A stretch of DNA of 64,000 bases from Rheinheimera sp. MM224 (lineage in GTDB: Bacteria > Pseudomonadota > Gammaproteobacteria > Enterobacterales > Alteromonadaceae). The translations under genes were made by a program, and so were the position numbers. The notes under the pieces were generated by a model. That model made no database searches. It was not told the origin of the DNA and worked only from the letters and a program-made list of their open reading frames with translations. Of this stretch, positions 54,797-63,121 are shown one piece after another. How positions within the stretch are numbered: the stretch's first letter is position 1; the number at the start of each line of letters is the position of its first letter. The stretch spans positions 1,922,001-1,986,000 of the forward strand of contig NZ_OX352320.1 in NCBI RefSeq assembly GCF_947090785.1. The letters run 5' to 3'.

Positions 54797-56770
54797 ATGA
54801 GCCAGCTTTTTTCTTCGTCCTGCAACGAACCAGAAGCCGAAATTGTCAGCGCCGCTATTTATCCGCCTATAGGTGTGATGCGGGTAGGGAATAGCCCAAA
54901 AGAGTTTTTTATTGGCCCTGAGGTCAATCAGCCTGTAGCGGCCAATCCGGTGTTTTATCGGGATGCAACAGGGGCGCTGAAGCGTCAGGCCGCGCGTTTT
55001 CGTGTCTATGGTTTAGATGCGTCAGGAGAGGTGGTTAAAGAGTTAACAGCAGGCAACGCGACAATCGAGTGGTCTGCGCGGCTGGCGAATCAAAAAGCGT
55101 CCTGGTACGAGTTTCAGCTGGCTTTGGATATTCCTGAAGCGGCAGAAGCTGATCCTTCTTTGCTGCGTAATGCCTTGGTTAAAGATCGCAGCACTTTATT
55201 GATTGATGGTGGTGCAAACAGCATTTCAGGCAAAAATGTGGATGGTACCAGCAGTCAATTTGTCGGCACATTTACCGGAGTGTCCGTTTACTTAGGTGAA
55301 ATGCGCACTGATGAGGAAGGGCGTTTACTGATGTTAGGTGGCCATGGTAAATCGGCCAACCCCGAAGGTAAACCCGCCATCACCTTTGGTAATAACGAAG
55401 GCTGGTACGATGATACATCCGATGGCCCAATTACTGCGCAGGTGCAATACGGCGGAAAAACGCTGGCAGTGAAGCCGGCTTGGGTCGTTTGTGCGCCGCC
55501 TGACTATGCGCCTATGCAAAAGTCGGTGCGTACCATGTGGGATTTAATGCGTGATATAGCTGTCGATGCCGGTCAATTACCTATGCCGGGCCGTCCTTCT
55601 TTTAGCAATGATATTTTGCCGATTTTTCAGCGTTTAACAGATTTACAGTGGGTCAACGCCGGATATGCTGCAGGCTTTGGCTGGAACAGCGCTTTTGATT
55701 TTACTTCAGAACAGTGGCTGAAGCGTTTGTCTGATCCATCCAGCACCTGGCAGGAGGCCCGACGCACTCTGGCGCATAATTTCCGTTCTCTGGATACTGT
55801 ATTCAGTGCGCCTAATGGTCAGGGCAGTAAGCAAAGCTGGGATCCCACTTATGCGGCAGCGTCGCCTCAGTTATGGCCTTGGCTATATGGTGATGCGATG
55901 GGCGTCAGTGCCAGTGCGTCGCCGCGTCAGTTCGTATCTTTAACTTCTTTACAGCTTCGCGCTTTAGCCGATTGGGTCAATGGCAACTTTATTGCTGATT
56001 ATGAACCCCACAAGTTACCACCACAGACACTGGAACAAGTGCCAGTTTGCGAACAACCCGATATGTTAACCCGCGCCGCTATGGAGTTTTGTCTGGCGGA
56101 TGCTTTTCATCCCGGCTGTGAAATGACCTGGCCTATGCGCACTGCAGGTATGTATTCTGAGGCGTTTCGGTTGCGCCATGCTGAAGATACTGCACCCACT
56201 CATGGTATTAACTATGGCCCTGAAATGACTTCGCAAATTGCGCTGCAAATCAACGGGCCTATCTGCAGTGGGCAGGTAGCTGGCGGTATTACGCGTTGGA
56301 TGGCAATTCCGTGGCAGACCGACACCGCCAGTTGCCGTGATGGGTATAACCTGGCTTACGACCCCTATTTACCAACCTTCTGGCCAGCCCGTGTGCCAAA
56401 CAATATGCTGAATCAGGCCAACTACGCCAAAGTGATTAACGAGAGTTTGCCTTTGACTGAGCGTGAGCAAGCCTTTAATGAACGTGAATTCTGGCTGGAT
56501 GATTTGCCCATTGGCCCAACCACAGATTATTTGGCGCAAATTAACAACATGATTGATCACTTTGCCGATTTAGCCGTGGTGTTGCCGCAAACGAAAGCGG
56601 GCGTCAGTCATTTTCCCACTGTGATGCAAGTGGGAATCACACCGGAAAAACCTGTGCAGTTGCTGAAAGTCAAAGCCAATCAACAGGCGGATTTACAAGG
56701 ACTTCCGCCAGAGCAACGCAGACCAGATCTAAGTCAGACCGACAAAGCCAACAGATTACGCAGGCGTTAA
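54797..56770 (+). CDS. lodA: LodA-like CTQ-dependent amino-acid oxidase
   Basis: 657 residues. The LodA/GoxA family oxidises lysine or glycine, releasing ammonia and hydrogen peroxide, and uses a cysteine tryptophylquinone made from its own Cys and Trp. Conserved blocks seen: IYPPIGVMRVGNS at the start, LGEMRTDEEGRLLMLGGHG, CLADAFHPGCEMTWPMR (Cys441), and RWMAIPWQTDTASC followed by DPYLPTFWPARVPN (Trp506). Cys441 and Trp506 are 65 apart, the spacing I recall for LodA Cys516/Trp581; the exact pair needs alignment. No signal peptide is visible. The substrate cannot be set from sequence. Stop and next start are 2 bases apart. Confidence 0.88.
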   Translation: MSQLFSSSCNEPEAEIVSAAIYPPIGVMRVGNSPKEFFIGPEVNQPVAANPVFYRDATGALKRQAARFRVYGLDASGEVVKELTAGNATIEWSARLANQKASWYEFQLALDIPEAAEADPSLLRNALVKDRSTLLIDGGANSISGKNVDGTSSQFVGTFTGVSVYLGEMRTDEEGRLLMLGGHGKSANPEGKPAITFGNNEGWYDDTSDGPITAQVQYGGKTLAVKPAWVVCAPPDYAPMQKSVRTMWDLMRDIAVDAGQLPMPGRPSFSNDILPIFQRLTDLQWVNAGYAAGFGWNSAFDFTSEQWLKRLSDPSSTWQEARRTLAHNFRSLDTVFSAPNGQGSKQSWDPTYAAASPQLWPWLYGDAMGVSASASPRQFVSLTSLQLRALADWVNGNFIADYEPHKLPPQTLEQVPVCEQPDMLTRAAMEFCLADAFHPGCEMTWPMRTAGMYSEAFRLRHAEDTAPTHGINYGPEMTSQIALQINGPICSGQVAGGITRWMAIPWQTDTASCRDGYNLAYDPYLPTFWPARVPNNMLNQANYAKVINESLPLTEREQAFNEREFWLDDLPIGPTTDYLAQINNMIDHFADLAVVLPQTKAGVSHFPTVMQVGITPEKPVQLLKVKANQQADLQGLPPEQRRPDLSQTDKANRLRRR

Positions 56771-56772
56771 CA

Positions 56773-57864
56773 GTGGCGGATTACAACACACAAATTGTGA
56801 TCCTGGGCGCTGGCATTGGCGGCTGTATTGCCGCCCTTGCTTTGGCGCCTTTTTATTCAGTGGTGCTGGTTGATCAGCACTGTGAACCCCAAGCCAGAGT
56901 GGGTGAGTGTCTGGCTCCTGCTGCAGGTCGCATTTTGCATAAGCTGGGGCTGTTGGATCTATTAACGGAGGGTCATATAAACTCTCATGGCCTGTTGTCC
57001 TATTGGGGCTCTGAAATTCCAACATTGGTTGATCAATTAACAAACCCTGATGGTCATGGCTGGCATTTAAACAGACAATTATTTGAACAACAGTTAAGGA
57101 ATAGAGTGCAAAGACGAGGTATTACTTGTCTTTGGCCTGCATCTTTTAGCAAAAGTGAACAAAAACCGAATGGCTGGGTACTGGATATACAGCACAGTGA
57201 CAAACCGATGCAACTGCACAGTCAATTGGTGATAGATGCGACGGGTCGGCACAGCCGCTTTGCCCGTACCCTTGGAGTTCGTCGGCAGAATCTGGATCAA
57301 CAACTGTCGGTCTGGCTGACGGCTTTAGTGAAAGTCCGGAAACATATCAGTGTATTAAGCTCTGTGCCAGAAGGGTGGTGGTACAGCGCTCCTTTGCCTA
57401 AATTACCTCTGATTGGCGCTGGTCTGTTAGATGCAGAACAATCAGAAGGCCAGGCCCGGCTTTTTGCTTTGCAGATGCAAGCGGGGCAGTTTGATAAAAA
57501 CTTAAGTCTGTCCAGTGCTGCATTTTTACAGGCAGCGGCGACGGCTCCTGGACTGAATACCTTAGTGCAGCAGATTATTCCGGGCACTGAAACTTTACAT
57601 GGCGTGGTCGCTGCTAATTCTTCGAAACTGGAGCAAGGCTGTGGAGAAGGCTGGTTTGCCATTGGTGATGCCGCAATGAGTTTTGATCCACTGTCTTCGC
57701 AAGGCATCTTTAATGCCATGGCAACAGCTATGCAACTGGCTGATCTGTTGATTGAACATGGCCTGCAGCATAAAGACATACCGGCTTTGTATCAAGTGCA
57801 ACTGGACAGTATCTGGCAGTATTATCTGGCGCATAAAGACAGCTATTATGAGTTGGTGGGTTAG
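56773..57864 (+). CDS. lodB: LodB-like FAD-dependent CTQ-maturation protein
   Basis: 363 residues. N-terminal FAD-binding VILGAGIGGCIAALAL, then GECLAPAAGRILHKLGL and GDAAMSFDPLSSQGIFNAM of the p-hydroxybenzoate hydroxylase/halogenase-like flavoproteins. In Marinomonas LodB is needed to form CTQ in LodA (known). GTG start two bases after the lodA stop, so the pair is coupled. No export signal. Confidence 0.88.
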   Translation: MADYNTQIVILGAGIGGCIAALALAPFYSVVLVDQHCEPQARVGECLAPAAGRILHKLGLLDLLTEGHINSHGLLSYWGSEIPTLVDQLTNPDGHGWHLNRQLFEQQLRNRVQRRGITCLWPASFSKSEQKPNGWVLDIQHSDKPMQLHSQLVIDATGRHSRFARTLGVRRQNLDQQLSVWLTALVKVRKHISVLSSVPEGWWYSAPLPKLPLIGAGLLDAEQSEGQARLFALQMQAGQFDKNLSLSSAAFLQAAATAPGLNTLVQQIIPGTETLHGVVAANSSKLEQGCGEGWFAIGDAAMSFDPLSSQGIFNAMATAMQLADLLIEHGLQHKDIPALYQVQLDSIWQYYLAHKDSYYELVG

Positions 57865-58003
57865 CAAAAAAGCACAGCCTCTTCGGCATGAAATAATTAA
57901 ATGGATTTCTATAATCAATAGCTTAGAATCTAATCACTTTAGAAAAAAGTGATGCAATAACAGGGGTACACAGTGCTTCTCTACACTATAGATAAGGTTC
58001 TAC

Positions 58004-58540
58004 ATGGATAATCTGACTGACCTCCAACAAGATATGCGTCGTGGTTATTTATGGGGCGCAACCGGCATTATAACTTCAGGTTTGGTCTGGCTGACGGCTG
58101 GGCTAGTGGCCTGTTTTAGTTTGCCACAGCATGCGATCTGGACATTATTTATTGGTGCTTCTTTTATAGTTCCGGTTTCAAACTTAATAGACCGTGCTTT
58201 GGGAGCAGCAGGTAAACACTCGGCCGGAAATAAGCTAGCACCGCTGGCGATGGAAAGCACAGTCTTTATGCTGATGTGCCTGCCACTGGCCTATGGCTTG
58301 TCGTTATTCCGGATGGACTGGTTTTTCCCTGCTGTGCTGATGATTATTGGCGGTCGCTATTTAATTTTTGCCAGCGTCTATGGCACCCGTTTGTATTGGC
58401 TGTTGGGGGCCTGTCTTGGTGCAGCTGCATTCATCGCCTATCAGCTTGCCTTGCCGCCTTATGTCACTGCATTAACTGGTGCAGCTATAGAGCTGGTGTT
58501 TGGCGCTGTGCTTTTGGTTGTTAAACGGCGTAGTGATTAA
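58004..58540 (+). CDS. DUF7010-type membrane protein
   Basis: 178 residues, five or six TM helices (ATGIITSGLVWLTAGLVACF; TLFIGASFIVPVSNLI; WLLGACLGAAAFIAYQLAL). The opening LTDLQQDMRRGYLWGATG fits the DUF7010 family. AAGG upstream of the ATG. Not coupled to lodB or the next operon. Function unknown. Confidence 0.75.
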   Translation: MDNLTDLQQDMRRGYLWGATGIITSGLVWLTAGLVACFSLPQHAIWTLFIGASFIVPVSNLIDRALGAAGKHSAGNKLAPLAMESTVFMLMCLPLAYGLSLFRMDWFFPAVLMIIGGRYLIFASVYGTRLYWLLGACLGAAAFIAYQLALPPYVTALTGAAIELVFGAVLLVVKRRSD

Positions 58541-58601
58541 ACTTCGGCTAAACCCCTTGGCTTCAACACGATTTTAATAAAATCTTGAAACCTTATTTTT
58601 C

Positions 58602-58618
58602 CTTAAGTTTTCTTTAAG
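58602..58618 (+). promoter_or_regulatory. PmrA/QseB-type response-regulator box
   Basis: CTTAAG-TTTTC-TTTAAG: two 6-base direct repeats with 5-base spacing, the PmrA/QseB pattern (YTTAAK-N5-YTTAAK). It lies 48 bases before the hemolysin-like gene; the OmpR-type regulator encoded at 63122-63781 is the obvious candidate. Confidence 0.6.
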
Positions 58619-58627
58619 CTTCCTGAC

Positions 58628-58663
58628 GCACACTGCATGCTAAATCGGTATGCAGGAGTGTGC
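58628..58663 (+). promoter_or_regulatory. Leader hairpin placing the Shine-Dalgarno in a bulge
   Basis: GCACAC-TGCAT (58628-58638) pairs with ATGCA (58650-58654) and GTGTGC (58658-58663). The unpaired GGA (58655-58657) between the two right arms is the core of the GGAG ribosome-binding site for the ATG at 58666. Folding could tune translation of the operon. Confidence 0.55.
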
Positions 58664-58665
58664 TT

Positions 58666-59367
58666 ATGTTGTCTTCTTATCAGTTCGACCAGTCTGTTGC
58701 TGTCAGATTGCCAGCGCAATCAGACGCTGACACCAAAGCGCTGTTACAGTTAGTAAAAAGCTCTGACATACAGCGTGCTTCTATTGAGCAGTTTATCGCT
58801 TCAGGTTTTGCCAAAGCTTATCAAGCCGATGTACATAGTTTTATGCCCAATTTGTTAGGCGTAAGCCGTGCAGGTGACTGGCAGGCTGTGCTTGGTTTAC
58901 GTTGTGCAGCTCATACCGGGTTATTTATCGAACACTACCTGCCTGCTCCTGTTGAGCAATTACTTGCTACTTATGGCATACAGGCCGAACGCTCTCAATT
59001 GATTGAAATTGGCCACTTATATGCCATCAACAGACAAAGCTTATTGCAGCTGTTTGTATTGATGGCTTATGCGCTGGACCAGCTGAATTATCGGTATTTG
59101 TTATGTGCAGCTACCACTCAGGTGCGCGGTATTTTAAGCCGTCATGGCATTGAGCTGACAGAGCTTGGCGAAGCCAAAGCTGAAGCTTTAGGCAAAGATG
59201 CAGCCAGCTGGGGTAGTTATTACGACACCAATCCAAAAGTTTGTGTGATGGATTTAGCTGCCGTAACCCACCTTATTCATAGCGATGAAAAATTAACAGC
59301 TTTAGCGCATCAGCACTGGCCGCAGTTGCATCAGTTAGTGGCACGTTTACCAGAAGGGGACTGCTGA
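58666..59367 (+). CDS. Thermostable-hemolysin family protein (GNAT-like)
   Basis: 233 residues from the ATG at 58666 (GGAG upstream; a GTG two codons earlier is less likely). Family features: FMPNLLGV, FIEHYLPAPVEQLL, LIEIGHLYAINRQSL and the diagnostic WGSYYDTNPKV. The family (PF12261) was named for a Vibrio hemolysin but has an acyltransferase-like, autoinducer-synthase-like layout, so acyl transfer is a fair alternative. There is no signal peptide, arguing against a secreted toxin. First gene of a tightly coupled operon; the stop overlaps the ligase start (TGATG). Confidence 0.85.
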   Translation: MLSSYQFDQSVAVRLPAQSDADTKALLQLVKSSDIQRASIEQFIASGFAKAYQADVHSFMPNLLGVSRAGDWQAVLGLRCAAHTGLFIEHYLPAPVEQLLATYGIQAERSQLIEIGHLYAINRQSLLQLFVLMAYALDQLNYRYLLCAATTQVRGILSRHGIELTELGEAKAEALGKDAASWGSYYDTNPKVCVMDLAAVTHLIHSDEKLTALAHQHWPQLHQLVARLPEGDC

Positions 59368-60854
59368 TGCGTATTGAATTACCAACAACGGCTGTACTAC
59401 GAGATTTAGCGACAGGTCTGGCTTATTCGCAGGCTCAAATCAAAAAGCAAATGACTTTATGGCAGGAATTATTGCTGGGTTATGGCGCGCAGCGTATTGC
59501 CTTGGCGGCGAATAGTTCAGCCCAGTGGGCCTTGTTGGATTTAGCTTGTCTGGATGCGGATTTACTCTTGGTGCCGCTGCCTACTTATTTATCTGAAAGC
59601 CAGCTCGCCCATGTCATGACGCAGTTGGAGCCTGATTTTTATATTTCAGACAAAGAGCAAAACGCGTCAGAATTTACCTTGATGGAACAAGTAGGCGATT
59701 TATTGTTGTATCAGCGCGAGTTACAAAGCCCAGGCGCCACTATTCCTGAGACTTGTCAGAAAATTACTTTTACTTCGGGGTCAACGGGCCAGCCAAAAGG
59801 CGTCTGTTTATCAGCGCAAAGTCAGCTGGATGTAGCCTACAGCCTGCTGGAACGCATCAACCAAAACGCGCCTAAGCATTTGTGTTTATTGCCTTTAAGT
59901 ACCTTGCTGGAAAATATCGCTGGTATTTATGCGCCTTTATTGGCTGGTGGCGAAGTGCTGATAGCTCCGGATTCACTGCGTGGTTTTAGTGGTAGTCAAC
60001 TGAGTAATCCACAAGCTTTGCTGGCGCTTATCAGCAGCACAACACCAAAAAGTCTGATTTTAGTGCCTGAGCTGCTGCAACTCTTGGTGATGGCGCGCGC
60101 TCAAGGCTGGCAAGCACCAGAATCACTGGAGTTTATTGCTGTAGGCGGTGCTCATGTATCCGCCGCTTTATTGCAACAGGCGGCACGTCTTGGCTTACCT
60201 GTGTATCAGGGGTATGGCCTGAGCGAATGCGCTTCTGTGGTGGCTTTATCTAGTGTCGATGCCCGTCAAAGTACGGCGACAGAACTGGAGTTAGTGGGCC
60301 TGCCTTTAGCTCATCGCGATATTGAAATCATCGATGGCGAAATAGTAGTGAAACAGCCATTTCTGGGCTATTTGGGCGATGCGGCGTCGCTAAGCGACAA
60401 AGTCTTTACTGGTGATTTAGGTGAGCTGGATGCACAAGGCCGGTTACGTATTCTGGGCCGTCGCAAAAACTTATTGATCTCAAGCCTGGGTCGCAATATT
60501 TCCCCTGAATGGCCAGAAGCTTTATTGACTCAAAGCGGTTTAATTCGTCAGGCCGTGCTGGTGGGCGATGCTCAACCTTATTGTGCGGCCTTGTTGTATC
60601 TGGCTGATGCCAAAGCGGTAACGCAGTTGCCTGCTTATCTGGCTCACGTCAACCAGCAGTTACCGGATTACGCGCAAATCAAAACTTATTTGCTGTTAAG
60701 CCAACCTTTGTCACTAGCCGACGGCACTTTAACAGCCAATGGCCGGCCACGCCGTGCTGAAGTAGTTAAAAAATACCAAAGCGAAATCAATAATTTATTT
60801 GTTTCTAATGATCTAACAGGAGAATCCTATGAGTTTTTATCAAACGCTGGTTAA
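59367..60854 (+). CDS. Acyl-AMP ligase (ANL superfamily)
   Basis: 495 residues. P-loop-like motif KITFTSGSTGQPKGVCLS, YQGYGLSECASVVAL, TGDLGELDAQGRLRILGRRKN are the A3, A5 and A7-A8 motifs of adenylating enzymes. It activates a carboxylic, probably fatty, acid as acyl-AMP and maybe acyl-CoA. In the C-terminal subdomain the usual catalytic Lys of motif A10 appears as Arg in LTANGRPRRAEVVKKY. That would weaken adenylation or bias the enzyme toward the second half reaction, unless a nearby Lys substitutes. It overlaps the next gene by 26 bases. Confidence 0.88.
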   Translation: MRIELPTTAVLRDLATGLAYSQAQIKKQMTLWQELLLGYGAQRIALAANSSAQWALLDLACLDADLLLVPLPTYLSESQLAHVMTQLEPDFYISDKEQNASEFTLMEQVGDLLLYQRELQSPGATIPETCQKITFTSGSTGQPKGVCLSAQSQLDVAYSLLERINQNAPKHLCLLPLSTLLENIAGIYAPLLAGGEVLIAPDSLRGFSGSQLSNPQALLALISSTTPKSLILVPELLQLLVMARAQGWQAPESLEFIAVGGAHVSAALLQQAARLGLPVYQGYGLSECASVVALSSVDARQSTATELELVGLPLAHRDIEIIDGEIVVKQPFLGYLGDAASLSDKVFTGDLGELDAQGRLRILGRRKNLLISSLGRNISPEWPEALLTQSGLIRQAVLVGDAQPYCAALLYLADAKAVTQLPAYLAHVNQQLPDYAQIKTYLLLSQPLSLADGTLTANGRPRRAEVVKKYQSEINNLFVSNDLTGESYEFLSNAG

Positions 60855-61521
60855 TGCCACCGAAGCAGAGCGTGCTTATTTACTGGATGCTCCGATGATC
60901 CGTCGTACTTTCGCCGGCGATTTTACGCTGGACCATTATGTGGCTTTTTTAACTCAGGCCTATCACCACGTCAAACACACAGTACCTCTGTTGATGTCGG
61001 TCGGGGCTTTACTGCCTGAATCAAAAGAATGGCTACGTGAAGCTGTAGCTGAATATATTGAAGAAGAATTAGGCCATCAGGAATGGGTATTAAACGACAT
61101 AGCAGCTTGTGGTTATGACAAAGAGCAGGCCCGTGCCAGCACTCCGGCTTTTGCTACAGAGCTGATGGTGTCTTATGCCTATGATTCGGTGCGTCGTGTT
61201 AATCCATTGTGCTTCTTTGGCATGGTGCTGGTGCTGGAAGGAACCTCTATAGCTCTAGCAGAACAAGCGGCCAGCAAAATTGCCGGTACTTTGCAGTTAC
61301 CACGCAAAGCATTTAGCTACCTGAACTCACATGGGGCTCTGGATCAGGACCATATCAAGTTTTTTGAAAGCCTGATGGACAAGATCACAGACCCGGCCGA
61401 TCAGGCGCTGATTATTCATAGCGCCAAACGCTTTTTTCACTTATACGGCGATGTATTCCGTAGCCTGGAACAACCGCATGGCCTGACTAAAAAAGTTGTA
61501 GTTGAGGAGGCAATAGCATGA
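60829..61521 (+). CDS. Haem-oxygenase-like di-iron oxidase (TenA/UndA-type fold)
   Basis: 230 residues, helical. Probable metal ligands: Glu80 and His83 (YIEEELGHQEW), Glu137 (VLEGTSIA), Asp172 and His175 (LDQDHIKFFE). Their spacing follows UndA (Glu101, His104, Glu159, His194), which decarboxylates fatty acids to terminal alkenes. QAYHHVKHTVPLL lines the expected substrate pocket. Not a thiaminase: no thi genes nearby. It sits between an acyl ligase and an SDR, so a fatty-acyl substrate is likely. AGGAG upstream; stop overlaps the SDR start (ATGA). Reaction unproven. Confidence 0.8.
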   Translation: MSFYQTLVNATEAERAYLLDAPMIRRTFAGDFTLDHYVAFLTQAYHHVKHTVPLLMSVGALLPESKEWLREAVAEYIEEELGHQEWVLNDIAACGYDKEQARASTPAFATELMVSYAYDSVRRVNPLCFFGMVLVLEGTSIALAEQAASKIAGTLQLPRKAFSYLNSHGALDQDHIKFFESLMDKITDPADQALIIHSAKRFFHLYGDVFRSLEQPHGLTKKVVVEEAIA

Positions 61522-62303
61522 GCTTGTTAGCTGGCAAAACTGTGCTGCTGACAGGGGCGACGGGTGGCATAGGTGCGGAAGTGGCCAGGCAATTAAGCGG
61601 CGAGGGCGCCCGGTTGATTTTAACCGGTCGCTCTGTTGAAAAACTGCGTGCCTTACAAAGCCAACTGGCAGCTGAAACCTTGATCTACTGCTGTGATTTA
61701 ACCAGCACAGCAGAGCAACAGGGCTTGCTGCAGTATTGCCAGCAGCAAGGTGGCATTGATGTGCTGATTAATAACGCAGGGATCAGTCAGTTTGGCTTAT
61801 GTCAGCAACAGCAATTTAATGACTTGGTCAGTATTAATCTGCTGGTGCCTATGCAACTGTGCCAGATTTTTCTGCCTATGTTGCGTCAACGCCAGGGCCA
61901 AATCGTCAACGTAGGTTCTGCCTTTGGCAGTATTGGTCATCCGGGTTTTACCGGTTATTGCGCGACTAAGTTTGGTTTGCGTGGTTTCACAGAAGCCTTG
62001 CAGCGTGAACTGGCCGATAGCGGCATACAGGTGAAGTATTTTGCACCAAGGGCGACAGAAACCACTATTAACTCCAGCGATGTAGTGCAGTTAAATCAAC
62101 AGCTTGGCAACAGCATGGATAGCCCGGGCTGGGTCGCAGAACAGCTTATTAAGCAGCTGAAGTCGAACGAGCTTCGTCGTTTTCTCGGTTGGCCTGAACG
62201 GATTTTTGTTCGCCTGAATGGGGTTTTCCCCGCTTTGGTGGATATGGGTTTAAAAAGTAAATTAACACTAATTGAATTATTTGCTGTGGGCAAAAACCAC
62301 TAA
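61518..62303 (+). CDS. Short-chain dehydrogenase/reductase
   Basis: 261 residues. Cofactor loop LTGATGGIGAEVARQL (NADP(H) or NAD(H)), INNAGIS, catalytic Ser in VGSAFGS and Tyr-x3-Lys in YCATKFGLRGF. The C-terminal hydrophobic segment (LIELFAVGKNH) is weak. Adds a redox step to the pathway. Coupled to the oxidase gene by ATGA. Confidence 0.93.
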   Translation: MSLLAGKTVLLTGATGGIGAEVARQLSGEGARLILTGRSVEKLRALQSQLAAETLIYCCDLTSTAEQQGLLQYCQQQGGIDVLINNAGISQFGLCQQQQFNDLVSINLLVPMQLCQIFLPMLRQRQGQIVNVGSAFGSIGHPGFTGYCATKFGLRGFTEALQRELADSGIQVKYFAPRATETTINSSDVVQLNQQLGNSMDSPGWVAEQLIKQLKSNELRRFLGWPERIFVRLNGVFPALVDMGLKSKLTLIELFAVGKNH

Positions 62304-62313
62304 CGAGGTACCT

Positions 62314-62970
62314 ATGAACAGATCCAAGAACACATTTAAATTAGCCACTTTAATCCCAGCCTTATTCCTGACGTTGGCTGCTCAGGCCGATGTACTGCAG
62401 GATATTAAACCTTTGCAGGACCGCTGGGCTGAAGCGAATTACAGTATGAGCGAAGACCAGAAAGAGAAGGCTTTTCCAGAGCTGGTCAAACAAGCCAATG
62501 CAGTGGTCGCTGCTAATCCTGACAAAGCCGAAGCCTTGATTTGGCGTGGCATTATTAAATCCAGTTATGCCGGGGTAAAAGGTGGCTTGGGCGCTATGTC
62601 GCTGGCAGAAGAATCCAAAGCTGACCTGGAAGCTGCGCTTAAAATTGACAGTCAGGCCTTACAAGGTTCGGCTTACACCAGTTTAGGTGTGCTTTACTAC
62701 AAAGTACCAGGCTGGCCTATTGGCTTTGGCAGCGACAAAAATGCCAAAAAAATGCTGGAAAAAGCGCTGAGCATTAATCCTCAAGGCATTGATCCTAATT
62801 ATTTTTATGCAGAATTTTTAACTGAAGAGCGCGACTATAAAGCAGCCATGAGTTACATTGAAAAGGCAAAACAGGCAGCACCTCGTCCGGATCGCCCAAC
62901 TGCCGATCAAGGCCGCTTGCAAGAAATCGCTGCACTGGAAGCCAAAGTAGCGAAAAAGCTAAAACGTTAA
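62314..62970 (+). CDS. Secreted TPR-like protein
   Basis: 218 residues from the ATG at 62314 (CGAGG upstream). Signal peptide (LIPALFLTLAAQA-DV). TPR-like helices from about residue 55 (VVAANPDKAEALIWRGIIKSSYAG, ALKIDSQALQGSAYTSLGVLYY, LSINPQGIDPNYFYAEFLTEE). Probably periplasmic. It follows the SDR after 10 bases and is followed by a REP element. It may scaffold or hold envelope products. Confidence 0.8.
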   Translation: MNRSKNTFKLATLIPALFLTLAAQADVLQDIKPLQDRWAEANYSMSEDQKEKAFPELVKQANAVVAANPDKAEALIWRGIIKSSYAGVKGGLGAMSLAEESKADLEAALKIDSQALQGSAYTSLGVLYYKVPGWPIGFGSDKNAKKMLEKALSINPQGIDPNYFYAEFLTEERDYKAAMSYIEKAKQAAPRPDRPTADQGRLQEIAALEAKVAKKLKR

Positions 62971-62982
62971 TCTACAAAACGT

Positions 62983-63054
62983 GTAGGGGCGGGGCTTGTC
63001 CTCGCCCGTCTATCGTTCAATACGATGCTGGATGGGTTTATCCCCGCCCGCATC
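62983..63054 (+). repeat. REP-like elements, two tandem copies
   Basis: GTAGGGGCGGGGCTTGT with CCTCGCCCGTC (62983-63010), then GGGTTTATCCCCGCCCGCATC (about 63034-63054). Same family as 46418-46444. They lie between the TPR and response-regulator genes and may act as a transcription boundary. Confidence 0.6.
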
Positions 63055-63121
63055 AAATTTCAATCAGATGCTGTTTAGGGTTTATCCCAATCTATATTCA
63101 GGTTCGAATACAGGGGCATGT

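Noticed and set aside
60829..61521. Thiaminase TenA
   Set aside because: The fold is shared, but the metal-ligand pattern follows di-iron oxidases and no thiamine genes are nearby.
61518..62303. Fatty-acid synthesis FabG
   Set aside because: The SDR motifs fit, but the gene is not with other fab genes and sits in the oxidase operon, so a generic SDR call is safer.
62996..63121. Upstream extension of the response regulator
   Set aside because: The extra codons cross REP-like palindromes; the receiver domain begins exactly at 63122.
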